Of a stretch of DNA of 64,000 nucleotides, positions 8,361 to 16,614 are shown in pieces. Position 1 is the stretch's first letter; every line of letters begins with the position of its first letter. The stretch covers positions 26,032 through 90,031 of the forward strand of contig JBAYIE010000017.1 in the NCBI GenBank assembly GCA_041665785.1. Reading direction: 5' to 3'. Made by a program: the position numbers and the translations under genes. Source of the stretch: JBAYIE01 sp041665785. Lineage in GTDB: Bacteria > Bacteroidota > Bacteroidia > UKL13-3. The notes beneath the pieces were generated by a model. It worked only from the letters and a program-made list of their open reading frames with translations. It searched no databases and was not told where the DNA came from.

Positions 8361-9812
8361 ATGCATAAATCTTCTTATAACTGGCAGTTGTTGCCGTTAA
8401 CCATTCTTGCATTCCTTTTTTATTTCACGCAAACCTGCGGTTTGCCAGGTGTTACACACGATTCCATTTTCTATTTCCAGGGTGCCGAATACCTTCTGAA
8501 AGGACAAGGTTACCTTACTAAAGTTTTTGGAATAGTAAAACCTGCCATGCATTTTCCTCCAATGTATCCAATGCTGTTGGCCGGATTGAAAGGACTAACC
8601 GGCATGGAATTCACCACAGCAACGCTTGTCTTGAATGGTATCTGCTGGTCAGTGAGCATAAGCGGATTGTGCCTTCTTTTTCAGCGAAACCAACTTTCAT
8701 TGATTGTATCGTATGGTTTAGCCCTGCTATGCATGTTGCAACACGATGTAATTACTATGTATTATATGGCCTGGTCGGAAGCCTTGTTTATTACCCTGAT
8801 GATTTGGGGAATGCATTTATTGCTGATTTTTTCGAAAGAAGGTAAACTGAATTCGGGTCTCCTGGCAGGTGTTATACTTGGCTTGGCAACGGTAACCCGC
8901 TATGCAGGATTTGTATTTGTTCCCTTTTTGTTTGTTTATGTGTGGTGGACAAATGAAAGTATAAAAACAAAAATCCGCAGGATCTTTATTCCTTTATCCA
9001 CTTACCTGATTCCGGTTTTACTATGGATGATCCGAAATTACACAGTTAGTGGTAAATGGATGAGCCGCGAAAACAATATTACCGATTCGCATTTGCCATC
9101 CTCGTTTTTAGAAACCGGCATGCGCACCCTGAGTTCCTGGCTTCATTTCGAAAGCAATTCATCCATAAATATTATTGGTCCGGGAATCATTGTTCTTGTA
9201 TTGATAATCGGCCTGTATGCCATGTATCGATTTCACCGCGATGCAACCACACCCATTCCTGAATTAGCATGGGTAATGTTGTTTTTGACATATTTGGCTC
9301 TGCTCATACTTACTGCTAAGTATGCCGATAAAATAACCCTTCCCGATTACCGCTTGCTGGCGCCTGCCAACCTGATGTTCAGTATTTTGCTTTGCCAGTT
9401 TTTGATACACTGGTTAAAATCCTTCTCGCTTATAAAATACCTGATTACAGCTATTCTTTTGTACCTGACATACGGCGAATTGAATCAAACCCGGTATCGT
9501 TTAGCCGCTTTTCGCAACAACGGTATGGAATTCACCGACCGTAAGCTACTGGAACAAAAACCAGTTATCGATTCTTTGAAAAACCTGCAGGATTCGTTGC
9601 CTATCTTATCCGATAACAACGAAGATGATTATTTGCATTACCTAACCGGTAAAACCATCTTATACCCCAATGCTATCTATGATATGGAATACGGGCAACA
9701 GTTGTATTTCGCCTTTTACCACGAGCGCAAACACCTGCCTGATCTCGGTTATACGTATTTAAAAAGCGATACCATAATTCCGGGGTATTTGTATAAGGTG
9801 ATGATAAAGTGA
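8361..9812 (+). CDS. GT-C-fold membrane glycosyltransferase (GT39/ArnT-like)
   Basis: Polytopic inner-membrane protein of 483 residues with about ten hydrophobic segments. The N-terminal periplasmic loop after the first segment carries acidic residues (GVTHDSIFYFQGAEYLLKG), the usual catalytic region of GT-C enzymes that use polyprenyl-phosphate sugars. A hydrophilic C-terminal tail follows residue ~370. The ATG at 8361 is preferred to an upstream TTG at 8349. It is divergent from argS with about 70 bases between. The sugar and acceptor cannot be read from sequence; modification of lipid A, lipoproteins or polysaccharide is possible. Confidence 0.8.
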   Translation: MHKSSYNWQLLPLTILAFLFYFTQTCGLPGVTHDSIFYFQGAEYLLKGQGYLTKVFGIVKPAMHFPPMYPMLLAGLKGLTGMEFTTATLVLNGICWSVSISGLCLLFQRNQLSLIVSYGLALLCMLQHDVITMYYMAWSEALFITLMIWGMHLLLIFSKEGKLNSGLLAGVILGLATVTRYAGFVFVPFLFVYVWWTNESIKTKIRRIFIPLSTYLIPVLLWMIRNYTVSGKWMSRENNITDSHLPSSFLETGMRTLSSWLHFESNSSINIIGPGIIVLVLIIGLYAMYRFHRDATTPIPELAWVMLFLTYLALLILTAKYADKITLPDYRLLAPANLMFSILLCQFLIHWLKSFSLIKYLITAILLYLTYGELNQTRYRLAAFRNNGMEFTDRKLLEQKPVIDSLKNLQDSLPILSDNNEDDYLHYLTGKTILYPNAIYDMEYGQQLYFAFYHERKHLPDLGYTYLKSDTIIPGYLYKVMIK

Positions 9813-9981
9813 GGTATTATGAGTATTAGATTTTTTTTAGCAACGTATGGTGTAATTTCTACTTCTAAACTTAAAAAGAGAATCTGTTGGTATGTGGCTG
9901 AAAAGTATGGAAAATCCATCAAAAACGGATTAATTATTCATAAATAAAGTGATCATAGAATTATATAAAAAAATAATATTG

Positions 9982-10671
9982 ATGATAATCATCAATACTA
10001 TTCTTATTAATACCGGACTTTGTCAAAAGAACATTTTGATCAACCCGGATTTTACACTGGAAAACACCTGTGAAGAATACAAAGTTAAATGCCTCTTCAA
10101 AGGCTGGTTCTATTTCGGTATAGCTCCCGCAACCTTAATATTAGGCAAAGACAGAGGAGTCAAAAAAAGTGCATTGAAAGTAGTAACAGCCCCTAAAAAC
10201 ATTGTTTCAACTATTGAGCAAAACAAAATAATCCTTTATTCAACTTATATAGTTGGAGCTACTATGAAACCGCTCCAAACCGAAAAGAAATACCAATTGA
10301 AGATTGTACTTAAGAATAAATCCAACTGTGGATTACAAATTGGATTTTTCAAAGACTTCCTTATGAAAAACGATGCAGATACCTTGTCCTTTCGCTCAAT
10401 TCAATTCCAAAACTTTAGATTATCAGGTAGGTGGTTCAATTCTTATATCTCCCCCCCTCATGACTCCTCCCTTTATTTAGTATTGAGATTCTCAAAGCAA
10501 AACCAGAAGGACAACGAACGCGTTATTATTGAAAGTATTGAGTTAATTGATACAGAAGAAAAAGATCAACCGGAATGGAAATATCTCGAACGAATTAATG
10601 ATGTATACGCAATTACTCGCAGACACAATTACAAGTTACATAGCGGAGCGTTTACAACATTTCCCAAATAG
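9982..10671 (+). CDS. Secreted protein with carbohydrate-binding-like beta domain, unknown function
   Basis: A 229-residue protein when started at the ATG at 9982, which puts a compact signal peptide (MIIINTILINTGLCQ) at the N-terminus; a GTG at 9949 would add 11 residues. After cleavage the sequence begins KNILINPDFTLENTCEEYK, resembling the N-P-x-F opening of galactose-binding or CBM-like jelly-roll domains found in Bacteroidota surface proteins, and continues with alternating beta strands. Base composition is visibly more AT-rich than the neighbouring glycosyltransferase. It lacks a T9SS tail. It may be a stand-alone binding protein or the stump of a longer gene. Confidence 0.65.
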   Translation: MIIINTILINTGLCQKNILINPDFTLENTCEEYKVKCLFKGWFYFGIAPATLILGKDRGVKKSALKVVTAPKNIVSTIEQNKIILYSTYIVGATMKPLQTEKKYQLKIVLKNKSNCGLQIGFFKDFLMKNDADTLSFRSIQFQNFRLSGRWFNSYISPPHDSSLYLVLRFSKQNQKDNERVIIESIELIDTEEKDQPEWKYLERINDVYAITRRHNYKLHSGAFTTFPK

Positions 10672-10946
10672 CAATTCGAGAAATTAATAAAACATTGTGA
10701 ATAGTCATTCTGATGCTTTGAATTGTAATATGTTCAGTGAAGTGGGTAGACCGCGAAATTCACAAGTAAGACCGTAATTTTCATTACGGCCTTCTCTGCT
10801 TCTCAGAAATTCGCTGGATAAATTATACCGCACAAATAATTTACTGATCCAAAAGAATTATTAGATGGAGGATAGCCGCGAAGCAGAGACTCGCTGCGCT
10901 CGTCACGCTTCCCGGCAACAGTGAAGCGTGAAGGCCGGGAGAAAAA
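10672..10946. other. Intergenic stretch with two small inverted repeats
   Basis: No gene is seen. CCGTAAT / ATTACGG (10772-10789) forms a 7-bp hairpin that could end the upstream gene. TCACGCTTC (10903-10911) and GAAGCGTGA (10923-10931) form a perfect 9-bp inverted repeat with an 11-base loop. Phrases such as TTCTCTGCTTC occur twice (near 10781 and 10975), suggesting past local duplication around the tRNA terminator. Confidence 0.5.
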
Positions 10947-10976
10947 CAAAAAGGCCGAAACTCTCGTCTCGGCCTT
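10947..10976 (-). terminator. Terminator of tRNA-Arg(UCU)
   Basis: On the minus strand AAGGCCGA and TCGGCCTT form a perfect 8-bp stem followed by TTTTTG. It begins 14 bases after the 3' end of the tRNA. Confidence 0.8.
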
Positions 10977-10989
10977 CTCTGCTTCACTG

Positions 10990-11063
10990 TAGTCCCAACA
11001 GGATTCGAACCTGTGACCTACGGTTTAGAAAACCGGTGCTCTATCCAGCTGAGCTATGGGACC
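10990..11063 (-). tRNA. tRNA-Arg (anticodon UCU)
   Basis: Seventy-four bases fold into a complete cloverleaf: acceptor GGTCCCA / TGGGACT, D stem GCTC / GAGC, anticodon loop TTTCTAA with anticodon TCT reading AGA/AGG, T arm ACAGG-TTCGAAT-CCTGT. CCA is not encoded. One mismatch (C-U) sits at the base of the anticodon stem. This is the only intact copy; upstream in its own sense lie four broken copies of the 5' part. Confidence 0.95.
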
Positions 11064-11096
11064 ATTTTAAGTCAAACTTCCTTTTATTTCAAACCT

Positions 11097-11163
11097 GGTG
11101 CTCCCTGCCTGCCTTGCTCCGTCCCGCGCGTGGCAGGCAGGTATCCAGCTGAGCTATGGGACC
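11097..11163 (-). pseudogene. Broken tRNA-Arg(UCU) 5' fragment, copy 1
   Basis: tRNA nt 1-22 at 11163-11142, 38-bp palindromic element at 11141-11104, then GAGCACC at 11103-11097. No anticodon or T arm. Its first bases supply the stop codon of the adjacent GIY-YIG gene. Confidence 0.85.
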
Positions 11164-11393
11164 AAATTTTTCAGAAAGGTCTTTCCAAAACCTGACTTCA
11201 AATATATTTCTTTTTTTCGAGCCTCTTTCCATTCTCCAACTTCAATGCTGTAAATCAATTCCCAAGGTTTATATCCTTTTGTTGATTTAGTTTTTCCCGA
11301 ATTATGTTCACCTACTCTTCGTTCTATGTTTGTGGTCATACCTACATAGATCCGTCCATCTACTTTACTTTTTATGGCGTACACAAAGTACAT
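11154..11393 (-). CDS. Small GIY-YIG nuclease-family protein
   Basis: A 79-residue single-domain GIY-YIG protein, related to the nuclease domain of UvrC and of homing endonucleases. The two signature strands read FVYAI and IYVGM, followed by Arg in ERRVGEHNSG and the conserved KSTKGYKPWELIY block; the Glu in the EARKKEIYLKSG helix completes the usual active site. Start is ATG 11393 (a TTG lies one codon upstream). The last codons (KNLVP and TAG) are read from the first bases of a broken tRNA-Arg copy. It replaces about 20 bases of spacer between two array units, so it looks inserted or carried with the array. Such proteins are common near tRNAs in Bacteroidota; biological role unknown. Confidence 0.85.
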   Translation of the reverse strand: MYFVYAIKSKVDGRIYVGMTTNIERRVGEHNSGKTKSTKGYKPWELIYSIEVGEWKEARKKEIYLKSGFGKTFLKNLVP

Positions 11394-11413
11394 CAATTTA
11401 TTATTTCATTGGC

Positions 11414-11480
11414 GGTGCTCCCTGCCTGCCTTGCTCCGGCCCACGCGTGGCAGGCAGGTATCCAGCTGAGCTATGGGACC
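11414..11480 (-). pseudogene. Broken tRNA-Arg(UCU) 5' fragment, copy 2
   Basis: Same 67-bp structure as copy 1 (22 nt of tRNA, 38-bp element at 11421-11458, GAGCACC). Immediately upstream of the GIY-YIG start codon; its distal flank is shortened by the GIY-YIG gene. Confidence 0.85.
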
Positions 11481-11513
11481 ATTTTAAGTCAAACTTCCTT
11501 TTGTTTCATAAGC

Positions 11514-11580
11514 GGTGCTCCCTGCCTGCCTTGCTCCGGCCCGCGCGTGGCAGGCAGGTATCCAGCTGAGCTATGGGACC
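11514..11580 (-). pseudogene. Broken tRNA-Arg(UCU) 5' fragment, copy 3
   Basis: Same 67-bp structure; 38-bp element at 11521-11558. Part of a complete 100-bp unit. Confidence 0.85.
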
Positions 11581-11613
11581 ATTTTAAGTCAAACTTCCTT
11601 TTATTTCAAACCT

Positions 11614-11680
11614 GGTGCTCCCTGCCTGCCTTGCTCCGTCCCGCGAGTGGCAGGCAGGTATCCAGCTGAGCTATGGGACC
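11614..11680 (-). pseudogene. Broken tRNA-Arg(UCU) 5' fragment, copy 4
   Basis: Same 67-bp structure; 38-bp element at 11621-11658 with a CGAGTG variant in the loop. Outermost copy; sequence beyond 11681 no longer resembles the unit. Confidence 0.85.
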
Positions 11681-11863
11681 AACTCCGGTCAATGAAACTC
11701 CGGGGTGCAAAGAAAATAAAATAGAGGCAGCGTTACAACTATATTTTCTAAACGAAAGCCATGATGAAAATGCTTCGAAAACCTGACCAGTATCAGGGAT
11801 AATTTGTATTTTGAATGCCTTGTGCATCATAACTTTGCCCGCGGTAAATAAATTCTGCTTCCC

Positions 11864-12571
11864 TTGAAAAAGAATGCTCCACCTATAACCTGCGTTACTT
11901 GCCCGCATTTAACCACCTCATCTTTTTGCAGCCTCCATACTGCAGAAGTACAGCGATTGGATCAATACAAATCTGTTCTCCAATTAAAACGTCACAAAAC
12001 ACTCTTTTACGAAAACGATCAGGTCAAAGGGCTGCATTGCGTGCGTCAGGGTCGCATCAAATTGTTTAAGACGCTCAACGATGGCAGTGTTCAGATTTTG
12101 AAGATTGCCAAAGAATCGGAACTTATCGGGTACCGTGGTTTGCTCGGAAACGGCAAATACATCGCTTCTGCTGAAGTTATTGAGGATGCTGTGGTATGTT
12201 TTATCCCTAAAGAGAGAATCTTTGAACTGATCCATCAAAACCTCTCCTTTTCACTTGGTCTGATGTCCAAAATTGCCGGAGATATAAGTGAGGCAGAATT
12301 GCGATCGGTGAATTTCCTTCAGAAATCGAGTCGCGAACGTCTTGCCGAAGCCTTGCTCCTGCTCGAAAAATCGTTTGGCACCTCCCCCGATGGCTTTATT
12401 GATCTGATGCTCACCCGCGAAGAAATTGCCGGGTATACCGGCATGGCCGTAGAAACCACCATCCGTTTGTTGTATGCCATGGTGGAAGAAGGTCTCGTCG
12501 AATTGTACAAGAAACGTATTAAAATCCTTGACCGGAACAAGCTGCTTGATATATCAAAAGCCGAAGATTAA
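11864..12571 (+). CDS. Crp/Fnr-family transcription regulator with FNR-like cysteines
   Basis: Regulator with an N-terminal cyclic-nucleotide-type beta roll (~30-140), a dimer helix and a C-terminal winged helix (~170-235, recognition helix in YTGMAVETTIRLL). Cysteines 10, 13 and 22 (CVTCPHLTTSSFC) and Cys112 (AVVCFIP) line up with the four [4Fe-4S] ligands of FNR, the last in the same VCxIP context as FNR Cys122, so an oxygen- or NO-sensitive cluster is plausible. The recognition helix keeps E and R of the E-xx-S-R pattern but has Ile for Ser, so its site may not be TTGAT. The start is a TTG; no in-frame ATG keeps the cysteines. Targets may include the NO and Fe-S genes downstream (inference). 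Confidence 0.88.
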   Translation: MKKNAPPITCVTCPHLTTSSFCSLHTAEVQRLDQYKSVLQLKRHKTLFYENDQVKGLHCVRQGRIKLFKTLNDGSVQILKIAKESELIGYRGLLGNGKYIASAEVIEDAVVCFIPKERIFELIHQNLSFSLGLMSKIAGDISEAELRSVNFLQKSSRERLAEALLLLEKSFGTSPDGFIDLMLTREEIAGYTGMAVETTIRLLYAMVEEGLVELYKKRIKILDRNKLLDISKAED

Positions 12572-12713
12572 CACATTGGACCCGTTGTTGAAGTGACACA
12601 AATCAATTTTATTTACCTTTATCCGCCTTTAATTTGAGCCCTTGCTTGATTCTTGTTGAAATGCTCCTTATGGTTGCAAAACAATAAATTGGAATAAAAA
12701 GCATTAATAACAC

Positions 12714-13697
12714 ATGACACAAAAAAGAATACTCATTGCCGGAGGAGCAGGTTATATCGGATCGGTACTGTCTCCTTACCTCAAAGCACAGAATTATGAT
12801 ATTACTGTGGTGGATCAATGCTGGTTTGGCAACGATCTGCCCGAGGATATGAATGTGATCAAAAAAGATATTTTTGATTTGCGCGTTCCTGATCTGGAAA
12901 ATTTCGATACAGTTATCTTCCTCGCCGGGTTATCCAATGATCCTATGGCTGAATTCTCGCCCAAAGACAATTTTATTTACAATACAGCTCTTCCTGCCTA
13001 TCTGGGTTTTATGGCCCGCGAAGCCGGTGTTAAGCGACTGATTTATGCCAGCTCCTGCTCGGTTTACGGGTATACGCACAACAGTACGTTTACCGAAGAC
13101 GATATCGCTATCAGCAACTACCCATATGGTGTTTCCAAACTACAGGGCGAACAGGCTTTGTTGTCGCTGGCCGATGAAAATTTTACCGTAGTTTGTTTGC
13201 GCCAGGGCACTGTAAGTGGTTATAGCCCACGCATGCGCCTCGACCTGGCCATCAATACCATGTTTAAGCATGCTTTGCAGAAAAATGAAATCATCCTGAG
13301 CAATCACAAAATCTGGAGACCTATATTAGGACTCACTGATTTGTGTAATGCCTATCACGGAGCTATCGAAGCACCGCTGTCCCATTCTGAAATTTTCAAT
13401 ATAAGTTCTTTCAATACCACGGTTGGTGAATTGGCAAAAAATGTTGCAGCATTCGTAGAGCAACATTATGGATTAACCATTCCTATTCACGATCGTCAGG
13501 TTCAGGATTACCGCAACTACAAGGTAAGTACAGAAAAAGCAGAAGAAATGCTGGGTTATGCTCCGAAACAGGATGTTCTCGACATCATCAACGGCCTGCA
13601 CAATAACCTGAGTACCTTCAACAATTTCGACGATCCTCGTTTTTACAATATTGAAGTATTTAAAAAGTTAATTCTCTCCCGATCCCTCATTGGCTAA
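12714..13697 (+). CDS. NAD-dependent epimerase/dehydratase (extended SDR)
   Basis: Extended short-chain dehydrogenase of 327 residues that probably acts on a nucleotide sugar. The Rossmann motif is GGAGYIGS (9-16), the NAD-ribose Asp follows in VVDQCWFG, the catalytic Ser lies in ASSCSVYG and the Tyr/Lys pair in YPYGVSKLQGE. The substrate cannot be decided. It stands 61 bases before the tryptophanase gene on the same strand, so cotranscription is possible although no functional link is obvious. Confidence 0.88.
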   Translation: MTQKRILIAGGAGYIGSVLSPYLKAQNYDITVVDQCWFGNDLPEDMNVIKKDIFDLRVPDLENFDTVIFLAGLSNDPMAEFSPKDNFIYNTALPAYLGFMAREAGVKRLIYASSCSVYGYTHNSTFTEDDIAISNYPYGVSKLQGEQALLSLADENFTVVCLRQGTVSGYSPRMRLDLAINTMFKHALQKNEIILSNHKIWRPILGLTDLCNAYHGAIEAPLSHSEIFNISSFNTTVGELAKNVAAFVEQHYGLTIPIHDRQVQDYRNYKVSTEKAEEMLGYAPKQDVLDIINGLHNNLSTFNNFDDPRFYNIEVFKKLILSRSLIG

Positions 13698-13758
13698 ACC
13701 ATGACTGTTTCGGGCATTTCATCATCCTTTTCACTCAATTGAACCCAAATCCCCTGCT

Positions 13759-15147
13759 ATGTCCGAACCCAACAAACTAAGAACGCTGGCTGAACCATTT
13801 CGTATTAAAATGGTGGAAGCTTTAAAGATCACTACCGAATCCTATCGCAAAGAGATGTTGGAAAAAGCAGGATACAATACCTTTCTCCTGCGATCGAGTG
13901 ATGTTTTTATCGACTTTTTAACCGACAGCGGAACCGGAGCCATGAGCGATAAACAGTGGGCCGGAATGATGATTGGAGATGAAAGTTATGCCGGTGCGCG
14001 CAGTTGGGAACACCTGGAAGCAGTAGTAAAAGAACTGACCGGCATGCCGCATGTATTGCCTACCCATCAGGGAAGAGCCGCAGAACGCATTTTGTATGGT
14101 ATCATCGGTGGTAAGGATAAAATATTTATCAGCAATACCCATTTCGACACCACGCGTGCCAATATTGAATTTACCGGGGCAACTGCATTGGATATAATGC
14201 CGGAAGCAGCGCTGGATCCGGAAGCCGATATTCCATTCAAAGGAAATATCGATCTGGATAAGTTGGAACAACTGCTCTCGCAATATGGCAAAGAACGGGT
14301 TGCTGCAGTAATCATGACAGTTACCAACAACTCTTCGGGCGGACAACCGGTGAGCATGGGAAATATGAAAGCAGTACGCGCCTTATGCGATAAGCATGGT
14401 GTAATGATGGTGATCGATGGATGTCGCGTTGCAGAAAATGCCTATTTTGTAAAACACGGAGAGATCGGATATTCAGATAAGACCTACGAAGACATTGCCA
14501 AAGAAATGCTTCGTCTGGGAGATGCTTTTGTGATGAGTGCCAAAAAAGACGCTCTGGTAAATATGGGCGGATTGCTCACGCTGAAAGACGAAAAATTAGC
14601 CCAGCAATGCATCAATATGCTGATCATTTCAGAAGGATTCACTACCTATGGCGGCCTTTCAGGACGCGACATGGAAGCCATTGCTATTGGTTTGAAAGAA
14701 GTGTTTGATGCCGATTACCTGCATTACCGCATCCGAAGTACCGGGTATCTGGGAGAACATTTAAGAGCCAAAGGTATTCCTGTGGTTTGGCCTATTGGTG
14801 GTCATGCCGTTTATATTGATGCAAAAAAACTTTATCCGCATATTCCCGTAAACGAATATCCCGGACAGGCACTGGTTTGCGATTTATACCTCAAAGGTGG
14901 AATTCGCTGTGTGGAAGTAGGCAGTGTGATGTTTGGCAAATACGACGAGAAAGGCGCACTGATTCCGGCCAAGAACGAACTGGTAAGGCTTGCCATTCCA
15001 CGACGCGTGTATACGCAAAGTCATATCGATTTTGTACTCGATATTTTTGATGATATACTCGAAATGCGCGATCAGAAACACGGTTATGCGATCACGTATG
15101 AACCACCGTTCCTCCGTCATTTCACGGCACGTTTCAAGAAAATTTAA
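13759..15147 (+). CDS. tnaA: Tryptophanase (PLP-dependent beta-eliminating lyase)
   Basis: Splits L-tryptophan to indole, pyruvate and ammonia. The 462-residue protein has the family blocks LTDSGTGAMSD (54-64), PTHQGRAAE (101-109), the PLP-ring Asp and Arg in IDGCRVAENAYF (219-230), and the PLP Lys263 in MSAKKDALVNMGG. The specificity region reads GIRCVEVGSVMFG, with VEVG as in tryptophanases instead of the MERG of tyrosine phenol-lyases, and SNTHFDTTR where the tyrosine lyase has GNMYFTTTR. A paralogue follows directly. No TnaC-like leader peptide or TnaB permease is seen upstream. Activity on another beta-substituted amino acid remains possible. Confidence 0.9.
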   Translation: MSEPNKLRTLAEPFRIKMVEALKITTESYRKEMLEKAGYNTFLLRSSDVFIDFLTDSGTGAMSDKQWAGMMIGDESYAGARSWEHLEAVVKELTGMPHVLPTHQGRAAERILYGIIGGKDKIFISNTHFDTTRANIEFTGATALDIMPEAALDPEADIPFKGNIDLDKLEQLLSQYGKERVAAVIMTVTNNSSGGQPVSMGNMKAVRALCDKHGVMMVIDGCRVAENAYFVKHGEIGYSDKTYEDIAKEMLRLGDAFVMSAKKDALVNMGGLLTLKDEKLAQQCINMLIISEGFTTYGGLSGRDMEAIAIGLKEVFDADYLHYRIRSTGYLGEHLRAKGIPVVWPIGGHAVYIDAKKLYPHIPVNEYPGQALVCDLYLKGGIRCVEVGSVMFGKYDEKGALIPAKNELVRLAIPRRVYTQSHIDFVLDIFDDILEMRDQKHGYAITYEPPFLRHFTARFKKI

Positions 15148-15231
15148 TTTCTGCTTTCATAACAAAAATCAAGTCGGAACTTGATAGCAGTCAATTTTTC
15201 CGATAGGCGTCGGCTTTAGCTTTGATGCCAT

Positions 15232-16614
15232 ATGAAAACTATCACGAAACGTTCATGGGCCGAACCATACAAAATGAAAATGGTCGAGTTGCTCAAAATG
15301 ACCAACCGGCCTCAACGGCTGAAAGCCATTAAAAATGCAGGATTCAACACCTTTTTACTCCGATCCGAAGATGTGTATATCGATTTATTGACGGATAGCG
15401 GAACCAGTGCCATGAGCGATCGCCAATGGGCTGGTATGATGATGGGTGATGAAGCCTATGCCGGAAGTAAAAACTTTTACCGCCTTGAGAAAGCCATTCA
15501 GCATTTTTACGGATACAAATACATCATCCCAACTCATCAGGGACGAGGTGCTGAAAATATTTTATCCCAAATTATGATTAAACCGGGCGATATCATTCCG
15601 GGTAATATGTATTTTACTACCACCCGCCTTCATCAGGAATTGGCAGGAGGTAAATTTTCCGATATCATCATCGATGAAGCACACGATCCACTGAACGAAC
15701 ATCCGTTTAAAGGCAATGTAGATCTGGATAAACTGGATAAACTGGTGAAAAAGTACGGGGCTAAAAAAATACCGTATGTAAGCATCGCCACCAATGTTAA
15801 CATGGCCGGAGGACAACCGATCAGCATTAAAAATCTGAAAGAACTCAGAGCCTATACCAAAAAACACGGTATTAAAATCATCCACGACATGACCCGTGTG
15901 GCTGAGAATGCGTATTTCATTCAACAACGCGAAAAAGGATACAAGGCAAAAACTATCCGCGAAATCGTAAAGGAAATTTGTAATCTGACTGATGGAGCTA
16001 CCATGAGTGCGAAGAAAGATGCGCTGGTGAATATCGGTGGATTTCTGGCTACCAACGATTGGGACGTATTTGAAGAAGCACGCAATATGGTGGTAGTTTA
16101 CGAAGGTTTGCATACGTATGGCGGCCTTGCCGGTCGCGACATGGAAGCCATGGCCATTGGAATTGAAGAAAGTCTCGACGATAACCATCAACGTGCACGT
16201 GTGGGTCAGGTAGAATACCTGGGCAACCTCATGTCGGATTACGGAATTCCTATTGTTCGTCCTATTGGCGGGCACGGAATTTTTGTGGATGCCAAGGCTT
16301 TTTTACCCCACCTTACACAGGATCAGTTTCCGGCACAAACGTTGGCTGCTGAAATTTATCTGGATTCAGGTGTGCGTACCATGGAAAGAGGCATTGTGTC
16401 GGCCGGACGTAAAGCCAATGGTGAAAATTATTACCCTAAACTGGAGCTGGTTAGATTTACGATCCCGCGCCGCGTGTATACGCAGGCACATATGGATGTG
16501 ATTGCCGAATCAACAGCTGCAGTATATGAAAAACGCCATAAAATCAAAGGACTGAAAATGATTTATGAACCCAAATATCTGCGTTTCTTTCAAGCCCGAT
16601 TCGAACAACTTTGA
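15232..16614 (+). CDS. tpl: Tyrosine phenol-lyase
   Basis: PLP enzyme that converts L-tyrosine to phenol, pyruvate and ammonia. The 460-residue sequence follows characterised enterobacterial TPLs closely: GNMYFTTTRLHQE (124-136, with the Thr that contacts the phenol OH), PTHQGRGAENILSQ (100-113), PLP Lys262 in MSAKKDALVNIGG and VRTMERGIVSAGR (381-393) whose Arg386 corresponds to the tyrosine-specific Arg381. Paralogue of the preceding tryptophanase. Its stop overlaps the TTG start of norC (TTGA), so the lyase and the cytochrome are translationally coupled. A TAGCTTTG box at 15217-15224 may be a promoter -7 element but lies very close to the ATG. Confidence 0.92.
   Translation: MKTITKRSWAEPYKMKMVELLKMTNRPQRLKAIKNAGFNTFLLRSEDVYIDLLTDSGTSAMSDRQWAGMMMGDEAYAGSKNFYRLEKAIQHFYGYKYIIPTHQGRGAENILSQIMIKPGDIIPGNMYFTTTRLHQELAGGKFSDIIIDEAHDPLNEHPFKGNVDLDKLDKLVKKYGAKKIPYVSIATNVNMAGGQPISIKNLKELRAYTKKHGIKIIHDMTRVAENAYFIQQREKGYKAKTIREIVKEICNLTDGATMSAKKDALVNIGGFLATNDWDVFEEARNMVVVYEGLHTYGGLAGRDMEAMAIGIEESLDDNHQRARVGQVEYLGNLMSDYGIPIVRPIGGHGIFVDAKAFLPHLTQDQFPAQTLAAEIYLDSGVRTMERGIVSAGRKANGENYYPKLELVRFTIPRRVYTQAHMDVIAESTAAVYEKRHKIKGLKMIYEPKYLRFFQARFEQL

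Larger units (their letters stand above)
11064..11680 (-). repeat. Array of 100-bp units: tRNA-Arg 5' fragments split by a 38-bp palindromic element
   Basis: Units 11064-11163, 11481-11580 and 11581-11680 are each exactly 100 bp and nearly identical; a shortened unit (11401-11480) lies between them and the GIY-YIG gene. In tRNA sense each unit has the first 22 nt of tRNA-Arg(UCU), then a 38-bp element with arms CCTGCCTGCC / GGCAGGCAGG, then GAGCACC (tRNA positions 22-28), then ~33 bp of tRNA 5' flank. The element therefore interrupts the D arm, and the flank plus fragment was then amplified in tandem. Small differences (Gtccc/Ggccc, Cgcgcg/Cacgcg/Cgagtg) show the copies are not an exact assembly echo. 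Confidence 0.9.

Noticed and set aside
11304..11908. Overlapping open frames of 69-121 codons in the tRNA-fragment array
   Set aside because: They arise because the 100-bp repeat lacks stops in several frames; the peptides are repeats such as GAPCLPCS..GRYPAELWD with no family resemblance.
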